Of a DNA stretch of 64,000 nucleotides, positions 10,612 through 23,700 are shown one piece after another; position 1 is the stretch's first letter; each line of letters opens with the position of its first letter. Location: positions 2,024,077 through 2,088,076 of the forward strand of contig LNGK01000008.1 in NCBI GenBank assembly GCA_001510575.1, read 5' to 3'. The stretch is from Knoxdaviesia capensis (taxonomy: Eukaryota; Ascomycota; Sordariomycetes; Microascales; Gondwanamycetaceae). The notes beneath the pieces are model-generated. The model worked only from the letters and a program-made list of their open reading frames with translations, was not told where the DNA came from and ran no database searches. The translations under genes and the position numbers were made by a program.

Positions 10612-13600
10612 TTAATCGCGGAGATGCCCCCAGCGGCCGTTCCCCGGCTGCGACCCGAAGAACTGCAGCCCGCCGCCGGCCGGATCGAGCAGATTCGCCG
10701 ACGCCGGACTAGTAGCGCGGCTGCCGCCGGTGCCGCCACCGCCCATGCTCCCGCGGCTGCCGCCGTGGTGGCGCGGGCTCATGACGCCCATGCGCGGACT
10801 CCGCGGCACGCTCGACTGGCGCGTCTCGCGCCGCCCGGCCTTGAGCTGGCGCAGCTCGTCGCGCAGCCGGTCAATGTCGCGCTCGCGCTCGCGCACCACC
10901 GCCGTGAACTCGTCCGACATGCGCGCAATCGCGCTGCGCTCCAGCTTCGCGTTGAGCTCGTTGACTGTGACGATGTTCGCCGATGCCAGCTTCTCCTTCT
11001 CCGCGAGCTGCGTGCGCAGATCCGCGTTCTCGGACCCCAGGTCGCTGGCGGCGCGCGACGCGTCCTGGTACACCTTGCGGTGGTACTCCAGCTCGTTGTT
11101 CTGCGATGCGATCTTGCGCTCCAGGGCGGCGGTCTTGGTACACGCGGCGGTTGTCGCTTGCTCTGCCGCCTCGGCTTTCTCCTTCATCGCCGTGAACTGC
11201 GCATCCGGGTCCTGAGGCTCCTCGAGGCGCTGCTTGAGCGATGACACTTGTTGTGTGAGGTCGGCTTCGCGGGCCTTAGATGCGGCGAGTTCGGCCTGTA
11301 CGGCTTCCAGCTGCGCCTTGAGCTTGTCATTCTCTTTTTGCACTGCGTCGCGTTCGTACTGGAACTTTCCGCGCTCCTCGATGGCTTCACGGTGGTGGAG
11401 CACCATTTCGTTCGTGGTCTTCTTGTAGCCCTCCAGTTCGATGTCGATGTTCCGGACCGCCAGTCTTAGCCCAGACACATCGTTGTGAGCATTGGCGAGA
11501 ATGCGTTCGTCATCGCGTTTCTATCGGTGATACCAAAACAAGTCAGTAATCTACATATCAGGGCCAACATCAAGTCTGAGGAACAGGTATATGTGTTTAC
11601 CTTTGCTTCGAGAGCGGTTAATAGATCTTCCGCGACGCGAACGATCTGGCTCTTTTCTAGGTCAAGTTCATCCAGCTTTTTAACACCTATCATCTTTATT
11701 AAACGGCTGGTCGACTCGTGGAGCTCGGGGTCGACGATGATATCCTCCGGAACAAAAAGCTTCTGCTTTTTGGGGGCGACTCTCGCCGAGACATCCTCGC
11801 CGTCATCCTCCTGATCCGGCGGTGAAAAACGTGTTAATATTGATCATAAGAATCCAACATAGTGTGGACAAACTTACCAGCTTGCGCTTCTTCCCCGTCA
11901 CTTGCGCCTCCGATGGGGTCGAGGCACCATCGGGGAGCTGCGACATTTTCTGCGAGTTTTGGATATTGAGATACAGATCCGACACGTATTCCTGTGGGAA
12001 CTGCGCCGCCGTCCATGAGAAGTCGTCCGCGTCGCCCCGGAGATATTCGGAGAAATGTCGGGCCACGTCGGCGGGTCGCGGATACGCCCGGTCGGGAGAT
12101 GAAACCAGATGGCGACTTTGCACCAGGCCGTAGACCAGCGCATTTTTGCGCTCCAACCACGTCCGCGTGGTGCCGACCGACATGCTCAGGTGTTCTATCG
12201 AGTAGATCATAACGAGCGACAACACCGTGGGGATGGGCTTCTCGCTGGCTTCTAAGAGGTCAATGGCCTTGGCCACCGGCGACCATTGGTACTTGAAGTC
12301 GAAACCAATCACCACGTCGAAGTCGGTGACGTCGTCCTTGATGGTTGCGTCGGCGAGAGCCAGGACGACGGAAAGATTCGATAGTACATCCTGTGATTCG
12401 GCGTCGGCGAGCGAGACGGTCGACACGGGGATATTGGCGACGGTGAGGACGGTGGTGAGGAAGGAAATAATGCGCGGGGACCGGGCGACGATGAGGACCT
12501 TCTTGTTCGTGTTGCGCAGGTCGTTGAGGAACTCGTAGACAAACAGATACTTGGAGTTGGAGTCCACCACATACTTTTGCATGTACAGAGGCGACAGTTT
12601 GCTGACGGACTCGGCTGACAGTTCGTGGGGGAAATCGCAAATATCCAGGAGCTCGACAAACTCGTTATCAATCTGATGCACTAGCGACGGCTTGGGGCTC
12701 TCGAACACCTCGCTGAAGAAGATGCCACTAAACTCCTTGTTCTGCGGCTTGTACTTCGAAACAATGTCCAGATAGTGCGGGGGCTGGTTCGCCAGGAACG
12801 GGATGGTGACAACGAACTTCTCGCCGATGATAATTGGCTCGTCAGATTTCATCGAGCTGTCGGTCACTTCGTAGTCGTCTGTGGAACCTGCCTCTGAGCC
12901 GTGTCGGATCTCTTCGCTCGGCCCAGCCGTGGTGGCCGGGTCCGGGGCGGGCGGCAGGGGAGGAAATGACGGCTCGGCCGAGCGGGTAATCTGGGACGGC
13001 GACACAGTCATCGGCGGGGGGCTTTTGGGTATAGGGGGAATCAACACGCTCGGCGATATGGTGGCTGCAACGGCTTCTTCGACCATGGGCTCAGCGGGGT
13101 CGAGGACTACTGACGGGATTGCCACGTCCGGGCCATCGGCGGAGGAGGTTGACATGCTTGGAAGTAGCGGGTCAGGCATATTTCTTACAGCGAGAGCTTC
13201 CACTCCCGGCTCGGCCGCTGCTGCCAGGCCGGGAAGGTCGGAGGCGAGAGGGAGGACGGCGGAGTCATCGGCGAGAATAGGCTGGAGCGGCGCGTCGGCT
13301 AGGGGAAGGTCTGTACCGTCATCGCCTAGGAACTGGGCAGGCACAGTAAGAAGATCGTCAATAGCGGCCATTTCCGGCTGCTGTGGAGGCTCCATGTTGG
13401 TGATCTGAGGGTCAGAAGGCGACAACCCAGTGGGAGGTCGCGGGCCAGTGCTGGCGTTCGGGCCGATAGGGGAAGGGTTTTCGGCTGACCCGGTAGGTCC
13501 GGAGCGATTTATATCGGGGGTGAGGGACTCGTGATCGAGGCTCAACACTCGTTGTCCCGGTTGGGGGTCGCTATGAGAATGCGCCGCAATGCCAGGGGAC

Positions 13601-14764
13601 GGTCCGCTACCACTTCGTGCAGACCCTGCAATGAGAGAGGAGATTCCCGACAGCGACGAGACGTTGGCGGGAGGAAATTCAAACGGGATCTGCGAGATGA
13701 AGTCGGGAGTATGGGAGTTCTGGAGAGTTGAAGGGGCTGGCAACAAAGAGAGCGGCAACACCGGAGAGACTGGGAGATCAGGAACAAGAAAGCCACTCAA
13801 TGGGTCGGGGTGCCCGGGATCGGATGGAAGGAGAGAATGGCTGCCTTCGGGAGCAATATTATGGATGAAGTCGTCGTCGTCCCGGGGCTGACTGAAAAAC
13901 GCGGGACGGTCGGCGTCGGCGTATAAGTCACTGTTGAAGTCGCCAGAGTCCTCCTGGGAATCGGGAATGACACGCGACGACTGACTGCGCACGTTTGTTT
14001 GGACTGGACCAGCCGAGGCCGGTAGAGGAGTGTGGCTTTGGGGCGGCGGTGGGCTGAAGATGGGACGGTCTACACGGCCAGCCCAGATTTCAATGAGGAG
14101 TTGCTGGGGATTGGGGACGTTGTTCCCTTCACTAAGGAAGCCTGAGAATGGGGACTGTTGAGACGAAGAGGTCCCGGCAACGGCCGCAGCGACGCGAGGA
14201 GGAGAGAGAACGGTCGGCTGAGACGGGACGTAGACGGAGCCCTGGGAATCGCCGGAAGAAGCGTCTTGGGACGAGGAGAGGTCGGGATCGGCTAGTGGAC
14301 GGAACGGAGGACGGAAACCTCCATGAGATAGAGCCGGAACGGGGTCGGGAGAGGACTCGCGCGAGGCTGGGGCGGCTCGAGACGACCGTGACTTGGGCTT
14401 GGGCTTGGTTGTCTTAGGGTTTAGGGCTTTCCACTCCTCAATGGCACTGGCAGTAACGTCGTGGGCAGGGAGCTGTAGAAGACACAGAAGAAGTCAGTTC
14501 CAACGGCGGACACACCTGGAGAGTCTGGTTGTCGCATACCCACTCTGGAGGGTACGACTCTCCTGTTTCCTGGTTGCGCTCCCAATCGACTTTGTACTCG
14601 AGACGGCCGCGATTGAGCCGCTGAGCAAGAATTCGGTTGATTGACCACCACTCACCCGAAGCCGACTGTGAAAGACGCTGGGAGCCGGACTGAGAATCGG
14701 ACGATGGCTGCGACACCGGGTGAAGCAGGCCTGAATGGGAAAATGATACTGGTGGTGTTGGCAT
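10612..14764 (-). CDS. HDA1-complex subunit (Hda2/Hda3 type) with N-terminal chromodomain
   Basis: This is a probable scaffold subunit of a class II histone deacetylase complex. Exons are 14764-14540, 14472-11878, 11810-11601 and 11520-10612 (all phase 0), giving 1312 aa. Residues ~38-95 form a chromodomain (WWSINRIL, LEYKVDW, YPPEW, then an IEEW helix) interrupted by intron 1; such domains bind methylated histone H3. Residues ~100-620 are Pro/Ser-rich and look disordered. Residues ~625-900 resemble the helicase-like fold of fungal Hda2/Hda3 subunits (FVVTIPF, KVLIVARSPRIISFL, DFDVVIGFD). A nuclear-localisation-like KKRKL follows at the exon 2 end, then a long coiled coil at ~1015-1200 and a Ser/Gly-rich tail. 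It is divergent from the Scc4 gene. The chromodomain suggests direct targeting to heterochromatin, as for Neurospora CDP-2. Orthology to a particular named subunit is unsure. Confidence 0.85.
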
Positions 14765-15887
14765 TAAAAAGACATGAGCTGAAGGGGGGAGAGCAGAGTC
14801 AAGAGAGAAAAGAGAGAGGGCATGTAAGTTTTACAGCCAACCACCGAGAACTAACAAAGGAACAAACAGTAGTGGAGGGGGGGAAGAAGAAAAGGAAGAG
14901 GAAGAGGAGTATTTACCTGTAGAGTAAAGAAGCTATTAAATAGGAATTAACGATATATATCAAATAAAGACGTTCCAGAAACTCATCGGAACAGAAAGTG
15001 ATTAATTTCATGAAATGCTGGTGAAGATGTTGAGAGACGATGAAGAGTGTAAATTTGTGTATAAGTGTAAGTTCAGAAGAGGTTCAGACGCCGAGCCCGG
15101 AATTCGGTGGTTTATTGAATTACAGAGGATAGAAGGAAAAAAGAAGGCAGAACAGCCGCCCAAAAGAAAAAATACACGCCCAAAAGTTGAACCAAAAAAG
15201 AAAACTCACAGCTAACGAGACGAAAAATGCGCCAGCGGGAGAAAAGAGGCGCTAGGATAGGCCAGCAGCCGAAGCCTTCCCGCCTTAGTCAGCAAGCCAG
15301 GCTGAGTCACCACGATTAGTCAGGCGGGAGATCGCGCGCTTGCATGGACCTTGTACCTTGTATCTTTTTCGCCTGCAGTTTTGTATCTCCTCGTTTCGAA
15401 CTCGACCAGAACAGAAGTCACCAGCCATAACTTCGCCATACTTTTTTCACTTTTCAGCCACGACAACAAGAAAAGGAAGGAACAAAAAAATACATCCCAA
15501 AAAGTCCCATTTTCTCCCCAAAAGTCTAAAATAAATCCTCACAATTCCTTGTCAGCTAAAAAATAAAATAAAAAAATATCCGACAAACCATTTCAACGCA
15601 TATCACCACACGCCCGCTTTTTTTCCCGCGCGAATCTTGGAGGAAACCAAAAGACGTCAATCCAGTTCTTGATATATCGTTTGTCTCTCGAGAAACCGAA
15701 GATATAATATTACTTAATAAATTCTCTAATATTCCACATATCTCGACTGCCCTCACACTCTCTCCGACTCGTCCCTCTATCATACCATCACCACCTGTCG
15801 CGAAACCACACGTCTCCAAATCCGCCGCTCTCCGCGTTCCGGCTCGTTTTTGCGCGACGTCTTCTCGGCGCCCATGTTATACCTGTG
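14765..15887. promoter_or_regulatory. Divergent promoter region, Hda subunit / Scc4
   Basis: This ~1.1 kb region separates two divergent chromatin genes. It is A-rich, and I see no convincing TATA element. It ends in a 5' leader for the plus-strand gene that holds a very short upstream reading frame. No separate gene is supported; the frames seen are Lys-rich low complexity. Confidence 0.5.
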
Positions 15888-15888
15888 A
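15874..15888 (+). CDS. Four-codon upstream ORF overlapping the Scc4 start (TGATG)
   Basis: ATG TTA TAC CTG TGA runs from 15874 to 15888. Its stop codon shares the final A with the main ATG at 15888, giving a TGATG stop-start junction. Ribosomes starting here would terminate exactly at the main start and could reinitiate. This holds only if transcription starts upstream of 15874. Confidence 0.4.
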   Translation: MLYL

Positions 15889-18800
15889 TGTCTTTCCGGG
15901 GCTCTCTGCCTTCCGGGCAGGCCTACAATGGCCAGCACCATCCGTACTCGACCGCCCAGCAACAACATCTCCCGTCGGCCTCACCGAGCCTTGTCCAACC
16001 ACCGCTGCACCATCAGTATCGTGATGCGTACGGAAACATCCAGCAGCAGCAGCAGCAGCAGCAGCAACCTCAACAGCAGCAGCATCACCAGCAACATGGC
16101 AACCAGCACTCGTCGGCCTCGTCGTCGCAGTTTGCCGACCACCAGCGCGGCTTCGGCGCTTCCGCTCTCGACTCGTCGTCTCAGCTGAACAGTTTCGCGA
16201 TGCGGGATCTTGAGATGAACATCATGAATAACCTCAACGCCTACGACTCGTCATCGTTTGATCCTCCCTCTCACCACTCGCAGCAAAATGGCAGTTCGAG
16301 TCTGCATCTGCCGCAGCCGCATCAACAGCAGCCACAGCAGCAGCAGTTCGGTGTGTCTCTGCCCCCTATGCCCTCGCTGATGTCGGGTGCTGGCAACGCC
16401 TCACTGTTGAACCACCAGAGCCAAAACCACAGCAATCATAGTCACAACCATGCAAACAACCACCACCAGCCACCGTCGTCGTCGTCATCGTCGCTGTCTC
16501 AGCAGAATCACAACCACCAGGGCTTCCATAGCCAGATTCATCAGTCTCCGTCGATCCTCGCGACTCCGCTGCCATCGGTATCTCCGACCGTCGGATCACA
16601 GTCTTTGCCGCCGTATAACTTCATGTACCGGCCAACGTCGAACCCTCCGACTCCGTCCGTCCAGCCTCAGGCCCTGCAACAGACTAACCAGCAGTATCAG
16701 TTGCCTCAGCTTGCGCAACAACCGCTGTTCCAAAAGCTGGACCAGATCCAACCGCTGTACAAGCCGCCGGTTCAGACTACTCCCCCGCCGTCGCTGCCGC
16801 CCGTGCTGCCGCAACAGTCTCTACACCAACTGCATAACCAGACTCAGCAGCAGCATCACCAGCAGCAACAACATCAGCACCAGCCACCGCATCAATACCA
16901 ACAGCCACAGCGTCAACAGTCTTCGCAACTGCTCCAGCCTATCCAGCTGCAACAACCCTCCAAGCCTGACCTGTCGCGCGACTCGTTACACCAGCTTCAG
17001 CAGCACCATCAACAACAACAACCTCAACATCTGCAACAATCACCACAGGTGCAGCAACAACATCTTCACCAGCCGAACACGCAGCATTTGCAACGGTCAC
17101 AATCTCTGTCGCAGTCGCCGCATCAGGCCCACCTGCAACCTCTCCAGATGTATCAGCAACCGCAACCGAAGCAACAGCAGCAGCAGCAACAACAACAACA
17201 ACAACAACAACAGCCGCAGCAGCACCTTCACAACAACATTATCCACAACCAACTCCAGCATCACCCACAGCAGCAGCTGCACCACCAGTCACCCCAGTTG
17301 CAACACAAGCCATCGCCACAACAGCAGCCTCAACCGCCTCCTCCAAAGCAGCCGCCTCACAAGCCGCAGAAAGTCCAGAAGCCTAGAGCCGCGCAGGTGC
17401 CACGGCAAATCCCGCGACTCGCTTCCCCGCCTCTGAACCCTTCCCCTCCTCCTCCTCCTCCGCCACCGACCTTTAATGCTTCCGAGTCTCAGTTTATCAG
17501 CCCCGCTGCGACGGTAAACTCTTCTGCGTATACCTCACAACCGCGGTCGTCTTCCCAATCTCTCGGCCCACCCCCCCCTCCGATGCCCTCACCCCACACG
17601 AACTCGTCGACGACAAGTACTCCCACCGCAAATAATAGCACCTCAACACCATCATATGCACGCGTCAAGTCGACGTCGATTTCATATTCTCAACAGCCGT
17701 CGACCCCTGTGGCCACCTCACCGGCTTTGTCAGTAAAGTCGAGCTTCTCGAAAAAGTCGCCGTCAATATCGAGCCGGAGTCGCATTACCGATTCCGTGTC
17801 GCTGTACATATGTGTTGCCGAGGATTGCTTCGACAAAGCGCGTGGGAACATACCGGCAATTCTGGCCTCGTCCGATGAGGCGTCTCGCGAATATCAGAAG
17901 CTGATTGCGACGGGCCTCGCGTGCCTGGAGGCGGTGCTACAAAGCGGCAAGCTGATACCCCGACAAGAAGCGAAGATTCGCCTGCGATACGCGACTTTCT
18001 TGTACGAGGACACTGAGAACCTGATGGAGGCGGAAACGGCGCTGAGCAAAGGAATCACCCTGTGTGAGAAGCACAGGTATCTGGATCTCAAGTATGCGAT
18101 GCAGCATCTCCTGCTGAAGGTTTTGTTCCAGCGGAGCTCGAAGGCGGCTTTGGTGGCTGTGGAAAAGAACATTTCCGACGCGTCGACGTGAGTACAACTT
18201 CTCGGATTTTTCTTCTTCTTTTCTTTTGTTCCTACTGACCACCGGGAATCGAATAACAGATTACGACATGCGCAATGGGTATATGCGTTTAGGCTACTAA
18301 AGGCCATGTTCTACATCGAGCTTGGAACCCCGGCCGACACGGGTGCGATGGAAAACCTCCGATCTATGGCGAACATTGCCCATCACCGCAGCGACTTCGC
18401 GCTGTCCGCCTTCACGCACATGCTCGAAGCCCTGGCCCTCCTCAAGACCAACAAACAGGACAACCTCGACCGCGTGCAGGAATGTATTGCCAAGGCGGCC
18501 AAGTACCAGCTCAACCCGAGTGCTCGCGTGCCGCAGCTGGACGTCTTGCTTCTTTTGATTGACCTCGCGTGTAGTATGCATCAGAAGAACCCGGACATCA
18601 CGTCGCAGAAGCTGTCGGCGCTCCAGGCCCGCATGGATGAGGCGCAGAACTCGGGAGACTGGCAGATGTCGTCATCCATTATTCTTGTTCCGATCCGGAA
18701 GCTGGGATCTCTTGTCACTACGAGTGAAGATACCGGTTCGGTCATCCGTCCGGGAACCTCCGAAGATGGTAGCGATTATCTGGTGTTGTCGTTTGTGGCT

Positions 18801-19906
18801 AGGGCTGAGTTGTTTATGCTTGTGTAAGTTTCACAGTTGTTTCTCGCCGAGTTGCCGACTTTTGTGCTAATATCTTGGAATGATTTCTTGGGTACAGGCT
18901 TGCGTATAGTGGGCTGGCATCAACCACGAAACTCTCAGCCAGTGGCCAGAAGCCTTTGGACTTTTGGAGAGAAGCCCTGGACACCTTGGAAAGATGTGAG
19001 TACCGTCCATCCCCCCACTTCAAGTCTCCACTCGACATGAGGGTACACCCCCCTCCCATGCTAACTACAAACGCTCCACAAACAGGGACCAAAGAATCGT
19101 CTTCTAAGGGCCGAGATGTTCCATCGCTGCAAGGATCCCTGCGACGGGCTGCATGGACAGCGGAGGTTCAAGGCTATCTCCACGTTTTGATTGGCCTATA
19201 CTCAGCTACTCACAGCCAGTGGGACGCGGTCAAACAGAGCGTTGATGCATTGAAGTCTCTGGTAGCCGGCTCGCCAAAGAGTGTCATTGAGATCATGGCA
19301 GTATACCTTTCCGGATGCTACCACCAGGGAACCGGAGACCTCCAGAGGGCTTTGGCGGTATTCTACGACCAGAGATTCGACATCTCCCAGACCAACGGCA
19401 TTCGGTCGATCAAGCTGGACATCAGTCTCCTGGCAGTCATGAACCGGGTGCTGATTCTCCAACACCCGGACTACAAGGACGAGGCGGTGACGGAGGATCT
19501 TCGGGAGCAGCTGGCGCCGATCTGCCGGGAGCACCCGGACCTGGAGATCCGCACGGCATACAACCTGATGCTGACGACCATCACCACGGACGCGCCGCAG
19601 TCGATCAACCAGGTCAAGAGCAGCATCCAGATTGCGCTGAACGGCAGCCGCAAGACGGGCAACACGTACTTTATGGCGATTGCGCTGAACGCGATGCGGT
19701 GCAAGCTGTTTGAGGGTGTGGTGGGCGACCAGGCGATCAAGAGCTCGCGGGCGGCGTCGGCGCAGGCGAAGCGCAGCGGCAACCTGCTGTGGATGAGCGT
19801 GGCCGACGGCATGCTGGCAGACTCGCACCAGGTGCAGGGCCAGCTGAGCGAGGCGCAGGCGGCGAACAAGCAGGCGACGGAGTATGCCAGTAGGGCCTTG
19901 GGGTGA
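15888..19906 (+). CDS. SCC4: Cohesin-loading factor subunit Scc4/Mau2 with long Gln-rich N-terminus
   Basis: Scc4/Mau2 partners Scc2/NIPBL to load cohesin on chromosomes. Exons 15888-18187, 18260-18823, 18898-18995 and 19086-19906 give 1260 aa. Residues from ~640 onward are the Mau2 TPR-like superhelix (LYICVAEDCFDKARG, then repeated helical pairs, and a C-terminal helix block rich in Ala and Gln). The first ~630 residues are dominated by Gln, His, Ser and Pro, with runs such as about 15 consecutive Gln near 17170-17215 and a poly-Pro stretch near 17445. In yeast Scc4 the TPR domain starts close to the N-terminus, so this front half is an extension. The ATG at 15888 is the first in frame; the preceding GTG at 15885 is not used. 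The gene is divergent from the Hda-type subunit. Confidence 0.9.
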
Positions 19907-20700
19907 AGGGGGGTGTGTGTACATGTTTGCAGCTTTTTGAAGCTGGAAATATTTGTATTTATTCAGGTGTTCTTTTGCGGTTTTGTTTCTCTGTGTTTTT
20001 TCCCCCTTTTTCTTGTTTTTCTTTTCTGCTCCGGATCGGATCATGGTCTCTGGAATTCTTTTTGCTTGGGAACGGTGCCGGAGGGCGGGCGGAGGCGCTT
20101 TTATATGGGAATACTCTGGGCGTGTTCTGTGTGAGTGAGTGCCGCGGTTTTTCTATCCATGGATATGGAATAGGCTTTTTCTTTTTTTTCTCGTTCAGTT
20201 TCTTACGTCTCTTTTTCTTTCTCTTGCCACTATTTTCTCATTCTTCATTTTCTGTCCTGGTCTGTTTGTGTCTATGTTGAGGCGTAAATGTTCGATTTTG
20301 GCGTGCTTGCTTTTATGGTCCGGAATTGCTGCATGAAGGATACTTGCTTTTCGTTTCGGTTACCTATACCTGAATGCGTGTGCTTTCTATGGCTTCTCAT
20401 CTTGACTTGAAGTGAACGTCTTGGGATCGCCGTTTTCTAAGCTCTGATTTGACGCGAGCATCTCGTGGAACACTGATGTCATTGAAACCAGACTAAGGTC
20501 TAACCCTAACGCGCTTATTTGACGCGCCGACCAACCTTGTGCCTCCCATTGGAAGAAAAAAGAAGAAAAAAAATATTCACTTGAAAAGTTCACCAAAAAG
20601 TTGTAACCAAGCAAACTCAATCTGTTCGTTCTGCTTCAATTGCGACGCACATTTTCATGCTACAAACTCTCCTTTTTTGCCGTCCAATTTCTAACCGGGA
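19907..20700. promoter_or_regulatory. Scc4 3' end and PET127 promoter
   Basis: The first ~450 bp are T-rich, consistent with a 3' UTR of the upstream gene. The last ~250 bp form the PET127 upstream region, which carries a telobox-like motif. No gene is supported. Confidence 0.5.
20500..20510. promoter_or_regulatory. Telobox-like motif (CTAACCCTAAC) upstream of PET127
   Basis: CTAACCCTAAC lies about 190 bp before the PET127 ATG. Motifs of this type bind telomere-repeat factors such as Tbf1 in yeasts. A function here is inference. Confidence 0.3.
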
Positions 20701-23700
20701 ATGATTCGACTGAAGGCTTACTCCCTCCGATATGGCCGCGTACAACTGCAGCGGCTTCAATATGCCGAAACCTATGTGAATCGCCGTGACTTCGCATGGT
20801 CGCGGCGATGTCTCTCCTCTGATACTTCGTCTCCTAAACCCCCCAACGACTCCTCCTTACGCCGGACTCCTACTGCCGATGCATCCTCGTCTCCTTCTCC
20901 TCCTTCTCCCGCCGATAGCTCCTCTAAATCGACACTAGCTGAACCAAGCTCTTTCACAGCACACGAGATGCTGCCCGACTTGATACACAACTATGATGCC
21001 GGGCCAGATTCGCTAATCCCAGTTCCCACAACCCTAGGCGCCAAAAAGCCGCCAAAACGTGAGGGAAAGAAGGCGAAGAGTGGTGCGGTGGCGGCAAAAG
21101 CCACAGGCAAAGATTCGGCATCGGCTGCGCTGGCTGCGAGTCGAGCAGCGGCGTCGGAACACTCTGCAAAGTCTGTGTCGAGGCTGAAGACGGCATTGAA
21201 GCAGCTCAAGCTCCCCAAGGGCGAAGCGAAGCCCGCTCCTAAACAAAACAAAGCAGCGAAGCCGGCCAATCCCCCGACCGGTTCCGTGGCGAAGAATCGT
21301 CCACCAGCCAAGCAGGGCAAGAAAGTCAAAGCGGTTCATGCAGCCAAGCAGCCGAAACAGAAGAAGAAAAGCCTGGAGGTCACCTCGATCTCTGCGCAAG
21401 ACCTGGTCTACCACCAGCTGTCGCAGCCGGCCGACGTGCCCAAACTCGCACACGGACTCGACCGAGTGCTGTTCAACCCGGGTGTTTATTTCCTGCAGGA
21501 CACGCGATCGAAGGTGTTCAATTTCGACCCATATCTAACCAAGATCATGCCGGTGGACGAGTTCGATTTCACAGCGTTGAAACAGTACGTCACCTCGTCC
21601 AAGGACGAGACGCTTTTGAAGAACGCGCGCGACAACGGCAAGAGATACAGCGGCTCGACATCCAGCATGACCGGCGTGCTCTCCCACTTCCACTACTTGC
21701 TGTCCAACTGGCGGCCCGTCAACCCGGTGCACACGTCGCGTGCGTTCCGACCCGACCTGCTCACATTTACCACGATATCCCGGGCACCGTCGGCGTCATT
21801 TCTGCACTGGAAGGACGGCGTGTACGCATTAGACGCCGACAAGCAGTTTGACAGCGCGAACATCTTGAGTATGCTGGGCAAGTCGATGGAGAAGATGTTC
21901 ACGCTTCCGAAGGAAGAGTACGAGATGTACCGGCGGACCAAGTCGTTCCAGATCACCGAGGAGCAGCGCAACGCCGACGAAGCATTCAGCTTTGCCACGA
22001 TGGGCGATTTCCTGATCCGGTCGCAACTGGACGCCAACGACAAGCGGCTGCCGGGAGTCGGCAACTTCGACCTGAAAACGCGGGCGGTGGTGTCGATCCG
22101 TATGGACGCCAAGGATATCCAGAAGGGCCTGGGCTACGAGATCCGCAACCGCATCGGCCAGTGGGAGTCGTTTGAGCGGGAGTACTTTGACATGATCCGG
22201 TCGGCGTTCCTGAAGTACTCTCTGCAGGTGCGCATGGGCAAGATGGACGGCATCTTTGTGGTGTTCCACAACACGCAGCGCATTTTCGGGTTCCAGTACG
22301 TCAGCCTCGACGAGATGGACTTGGCCATCCACGGCAGCGTGGACACGAGCGTGGGCGACGCCGAGTTCAAGCTGAGTCTGTCGATGCTGAACGACCTGTT
22401 CAACCGCGCCACGGCCAAGTTCCCGAAGCAGTCGCTTCGCATCCACGTCGAGACACGGCCGACCACACCTCCAGTGATGTACTTCTTCGCGAAGCCCGTC
22501 ACGCCAGAGGAGATCCGGGAAGTGCAGGAGGCCAACCGCGCGTCGGTCGAGCAGTTTGAGCGGGAGATGGCTGGCCTGATCGACGAGGAGGCGCATGCGG
22601 GCGAGGCTGAGGCGGCTGCTGACGAAGAGGCCGCGGCGGCAGCCACGGCGACCTCTCCCGGCGGTGTCTCGGCTGAGTCGCGCGATCGCGAGCCGGACTG
22701 GTCATCGCAGGCGGTGTGGGATGCGATGAGGTCCCAGGTGGAGCTTGCGGTCGAGAGCGACGAGCTGGGAGCTGGATATGTTCGTGAGGCTATCGAGACG
22801 GCCCTGTCCCAGAGCGGGCTCACTCAGGGCAAGTCGCCGGAACAGATCCAGGTGTCCATTGACATGTTGCTGGAGGCTTTGACTGATAAGGAGGCTGATA
22901 CCGCGCTTGAGTCGGCAGATGATAGCCAGGGGACGACCTCCCCTAAAGCAGCTGAGGAGGACGTCGAGGAGGAGGAAGAGGAGGAGGAAGAAGAAGAAGA
23001 AGACGAGATCGAGGAAGATGACGTGGCCCAGTTCTCGGCTAACGAGACTTCGACCGAAGCTCCCGAGGCCTCGGTATCAACCGCGTCCGCCACTTCGGCC
23101 GACTCTGTGGAGACCCCGGCTGAGTCGCAATCCAGCCTCAAGGACCTGATCGTCCGGCTTGCCGAACAAATCGACGACCGGCCCTACCGGGAAAGTCGTG
23201 TGGTGGAAGAGGACGATGTTGGCCGAGCCGACCAGGCGAAGCTCCTCCGGTTCGAGAAGGTTCTAACCGAGCTGGTGCTGGATGCACGCGAGAAGGACGA
23301 CGCTGACGAGACCGCCGAGCCGGCTTCCGTGTCAGATGCCGCGCCCACGGCAACCACCACCCCCAAGGCTTCCACCACCACGAGCAACACTACCGCCGCC
23401 GCCGCCCGACCCTCGCCGTCGCCCTCGGGAGACGAACTCCTCGGCCTGATCGTGACGGTGCAGAACAAGGTGGCGGGCAAGTACGTCAGCCGGGTGTCCA
23501 ACTCGCCGACCGACCTGCAGTCTCCCGACAGCGGCGCGGCGGCGGCAACAGCCGGCGGCCTGGACTGGACGGTCGAGTACTCCGTGCAGGAGATGCCGGA
23601 CGAGCGCGCGCGGCGGCTGTACGGCCAGGTGCAGGGCCGCCGGAGCAAGCTGTTTGCGCGCATGGACGACAACGGCGCGGCGTGGCACCAGATGTTTGGC

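Noticed and set aside
10624..11244. 206-codon plus frame antisense to the Hda-type gene
   Set aside because: It is an Arg/Ala/Leu-rich shadow of the GC-rich coiled-coil exon on the other strand.
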